From Phytohabitans sp036906915 (GTDB lineage Bacteria > Actinomycetota > Actinomycetes > Mycobacteriales > Micromonosporaceae): a stretch of DNA of 6,827 bases. The notes under the pieces were generated by a model. It was not told the DNA's origin, did no database searches, and saw only the letters and a program-made list of their open reading frames with translations. Below are positions 5,992-6,827 of the stretch, piece by piece. The position numbers were made by a program, and so were the translations under genes. Location of the stretch: the NCBI RefSeq assembly GCF_036906915.1, contig NZ_JBAKHX010000160.1, forward strand, positions 1 through 6,827, written 5' to 3'. Position 1 is the first letter of the stretch, and each line of letters starts with the position of its first letter.

Positions 5992-6360
5992 TTAGCTGAG
6001 GAGGAAGCGGGTGCGGGGGCCGTCGGCGGGGCCGGCGGTCAGCCGGCCCTGGTCGTGGGTGAGGAACTCGCCGGTGGGCAACTGGATCGACACGCCCGCG
6101 GTGCGCGGTACCCGGCGGAAGCTGGTCCCGACCAGGTCGAGCCGCACCGCGCCGTCCACGACCCGGACGTACCGGTCCGGGAGGTTGACCGACTGGATGA
6201 TCTCGGTGCCGTCGCCGGCGACGCCGGCGACGAAGCGGAACTGGCTGTCCGCGAGGGCCCGCACATCGGCGTCGACGCGCAGCGTCGACTCCGCGTGCCG
6301 CACGAACGCGGTCCGCGCGTCCGCGGGGACAGGCGCACGATCGGCCCACCCGCGCCGCAC
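5992..6360 (-). pseudogene. Beta-trefoil (AbfB-like) domain protein, 5' end missing
   Basis: From about 6345 down, three internal repeats are visible: TAFVRHAESTLRVD..SQFRFV, then SVNLPDRYVRVVDGAVRLD..SFRRV, then LPTGEFLTHDQGRL..TRFLLS, ending at TAA (5992-5994). The (F/Y)(V/L)-x-(H/V) turn, the L/R-rich strand and the closing F in each repeat are the threefold pattern of a beta-trefoil. SVNLPDRYVR closely matches AbfB arabinose-binding modules as I remember them. Known AbfB domains bind polysaccharide side chains in secreted enzymes, so an outside, sugar-binding role is an inference. The trefoil lacks the signal peptide or catalytic domain expected in front of it. Upstream the frame continues as low-quality sequence antisense to the gene starting at 6397. 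A GTG at 6360-6358 could start a trefoil-only protein, but it has no ribosome site, promoter or signal peptide. Confidence 0.62.
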
Positions 6361-6382
6361 TGGGGGACAGCAATCCGACGAA

Positions 6383-6396
6383 CGTTGAGGTGGACG
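6383..6396 (+). promoter_or_regulatory. Ribosome binding site, GAGGTGG before ATG 6397
   Basis: GAGGTGG (6388-6394) lies two bases before the ATG, so it is closer than the ideal spacing. It is nevertheless the only clear purine-rich site in the right part. A TGA stop at 6386-6388 runs into it, the arrangement seen when an upstream gene is coupled to the next one. Confidence 0.4.
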
Positions 6397-6735
6397 ATGA
6401 GTGACCTGAGGCAGCTCGAACAGTGGGGAGCGACGCTGCGGCCGCCGTCGGGGGCACCGGCCCGCCTGCGGGCACGTGCGCTGTCCGGCACGCCCGCCCG
6501 GCGAACCCACCCGCGTCATCCCCAGCACACCACCGTCGGCAGGGCGAATTCTCTGCACCAGTCAAGACCCTGCGGTCGGTTCGTGCAGCCGATCTCTGAC
6601 CACGGCGCGATCGGGTCCCAGCGCGATCTGGATCGCAGCGCCGAGGTGAACGTCCCCAAGCCCCCGGACAGGAGGACCGACTACTCGGTCAATGGGCCGA
6701 CCAGTCGCCACAGCCAACCGGCGTACGGACAGTGA
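6397..6735 (+). pseudogene. N-terminus of a CU044_5270-like protein joined to unrelated sequence
   Basis: The first ~36 codons (MSDLRQLEQWGATLRPPSG..., then PARLRARALSGT) have the look of the N-terminus of CU044_5270-family proteins. Those are anti-sigma-like membrane proteins usually encoded just after an ECF sigma factor. The family normally continues with a basic stretch and a membrane helix. Here, after about 6505, the frame turns into polar sequence rich in Pro, Ser, Gln and Arg with no membrane segment, and stops at TGA 6733-6735 (112 residues). It also runs through the 19-bp inverted repeat at 6549. The short frame just upstream ends RRTGGQQSDER at TGA 6386-6388 and could be the last residues of the sigma factor, but it is too short to assign. 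Family call by resemblance only. Confidence 0.38.
6549..6567 (-). repeat. Right copy of the exact 19-bp inverted repeat
   Basis: The + strand here reads TTCTCTGCACCAGTCAAGA, the exact reverse complement of 462-480. Flanking bases do not match on either side, and no short direct duplication flanks the pair (left outside GTTTC, right outside CCCTG). Confidence 0.7.
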
Positions 6736-6827
6736 TGGACGGCGACAGCCGGCGCGCTTTGTCAGCGGCAGATCCGGATACTCACTCGGGGCGGACCTTG
6801 GAAGATTTGACCGGTTCTGGGCGGTCA
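6568..6827. other. No recognisable gene at the right edge
   Basis: On the - strand a frame is open from the window edge (6825) for 87 codons to a TGA at 6564-6562, inside the 19-bp repeat. It ends DRLHEPTAGS and could be the tail of a gene entering from outside the window. I recognise no motif in it, and its codon use is not clearly actinomycete coding. The + strand frames hold short open stretches only. Confidence 0.35.

Noticed and set aside
5981..6565. 194-codon - strand frame over the trefoil region
   Set aside because: It is out of phase with the trefoil repeats, is Arg/Pro-rich, and starts inside the 19-bp repeat without a ribosome site.

Overview
The window is GC-rich DNA from an actinomycete. 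GTG starts without Shine-Dalgarno sequences, the DUF1707 modules and the Tn554-type recombinase debris fit a Micromonosporaceae-like host, but the genus is an inference. Only two genes look intact: a class-V PLP aminotransferase on the + strand (2247-3440) and a large membrane protein on the - strand (3643-5910).

Left part (1-2156): a graveyard of mobile-element pieces. From left to right it holds the C-terminal tail of an integrase-like protein entered by two direct repeats (1-270), a sliver of a DNA methyltransferase C-terminus (481-564), a 5'-truncated tyrosine recombinase on the - strand (547-1518) carrying a 13-unit in-frame hexanucleotide expansion, the C-terminus of a second integrase on the + strand (1519-1824), and the first ~22 codons of its small partner gene fused in frame to the C-terminus of an ISL3-family transposase (1821-2156). 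The two integrase pieces lie head to head and both lack their 5' parts, so this is a rearranged remnant of a Tn554-like tnpA/tnpB/tnpC cassette.

Middle (2157-5910): the aminotransferase has a -10 box placed so that transcription would start at its GTG, so it is probably leaderless. It converges on the 755-residue - strand protein, which has five N-terminal DUF1707-like repeats in the cytoplasm, one transmembrane helix and an outside domain with seven PQQ-like beta-propeller repeats. That gene also looks leaderless, and its promoter sits directly after a strong hairpin terminator.

Right part (5911-6827): on the - strand, a beta-trefoil (AbfB-like) protein whose start is missing ends at the hairpin terminator. 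Facing away from it on the + strand is the start of a gene resembling the CU044_5270 family, which soon runs into unrecognisable sequence. The last ~260 bases hold nothing I can name.

An exact 19-bp sequence occurs in inverted orientation at 462-480 and 6549-6567, bracketing 6.1 kb, including both intact genes. This and the hexamer expansion inside the recombinase are the most unusual signals. I see no pathway linking the two intact genes. I see no tRNA, rRNA or CRISPR array.
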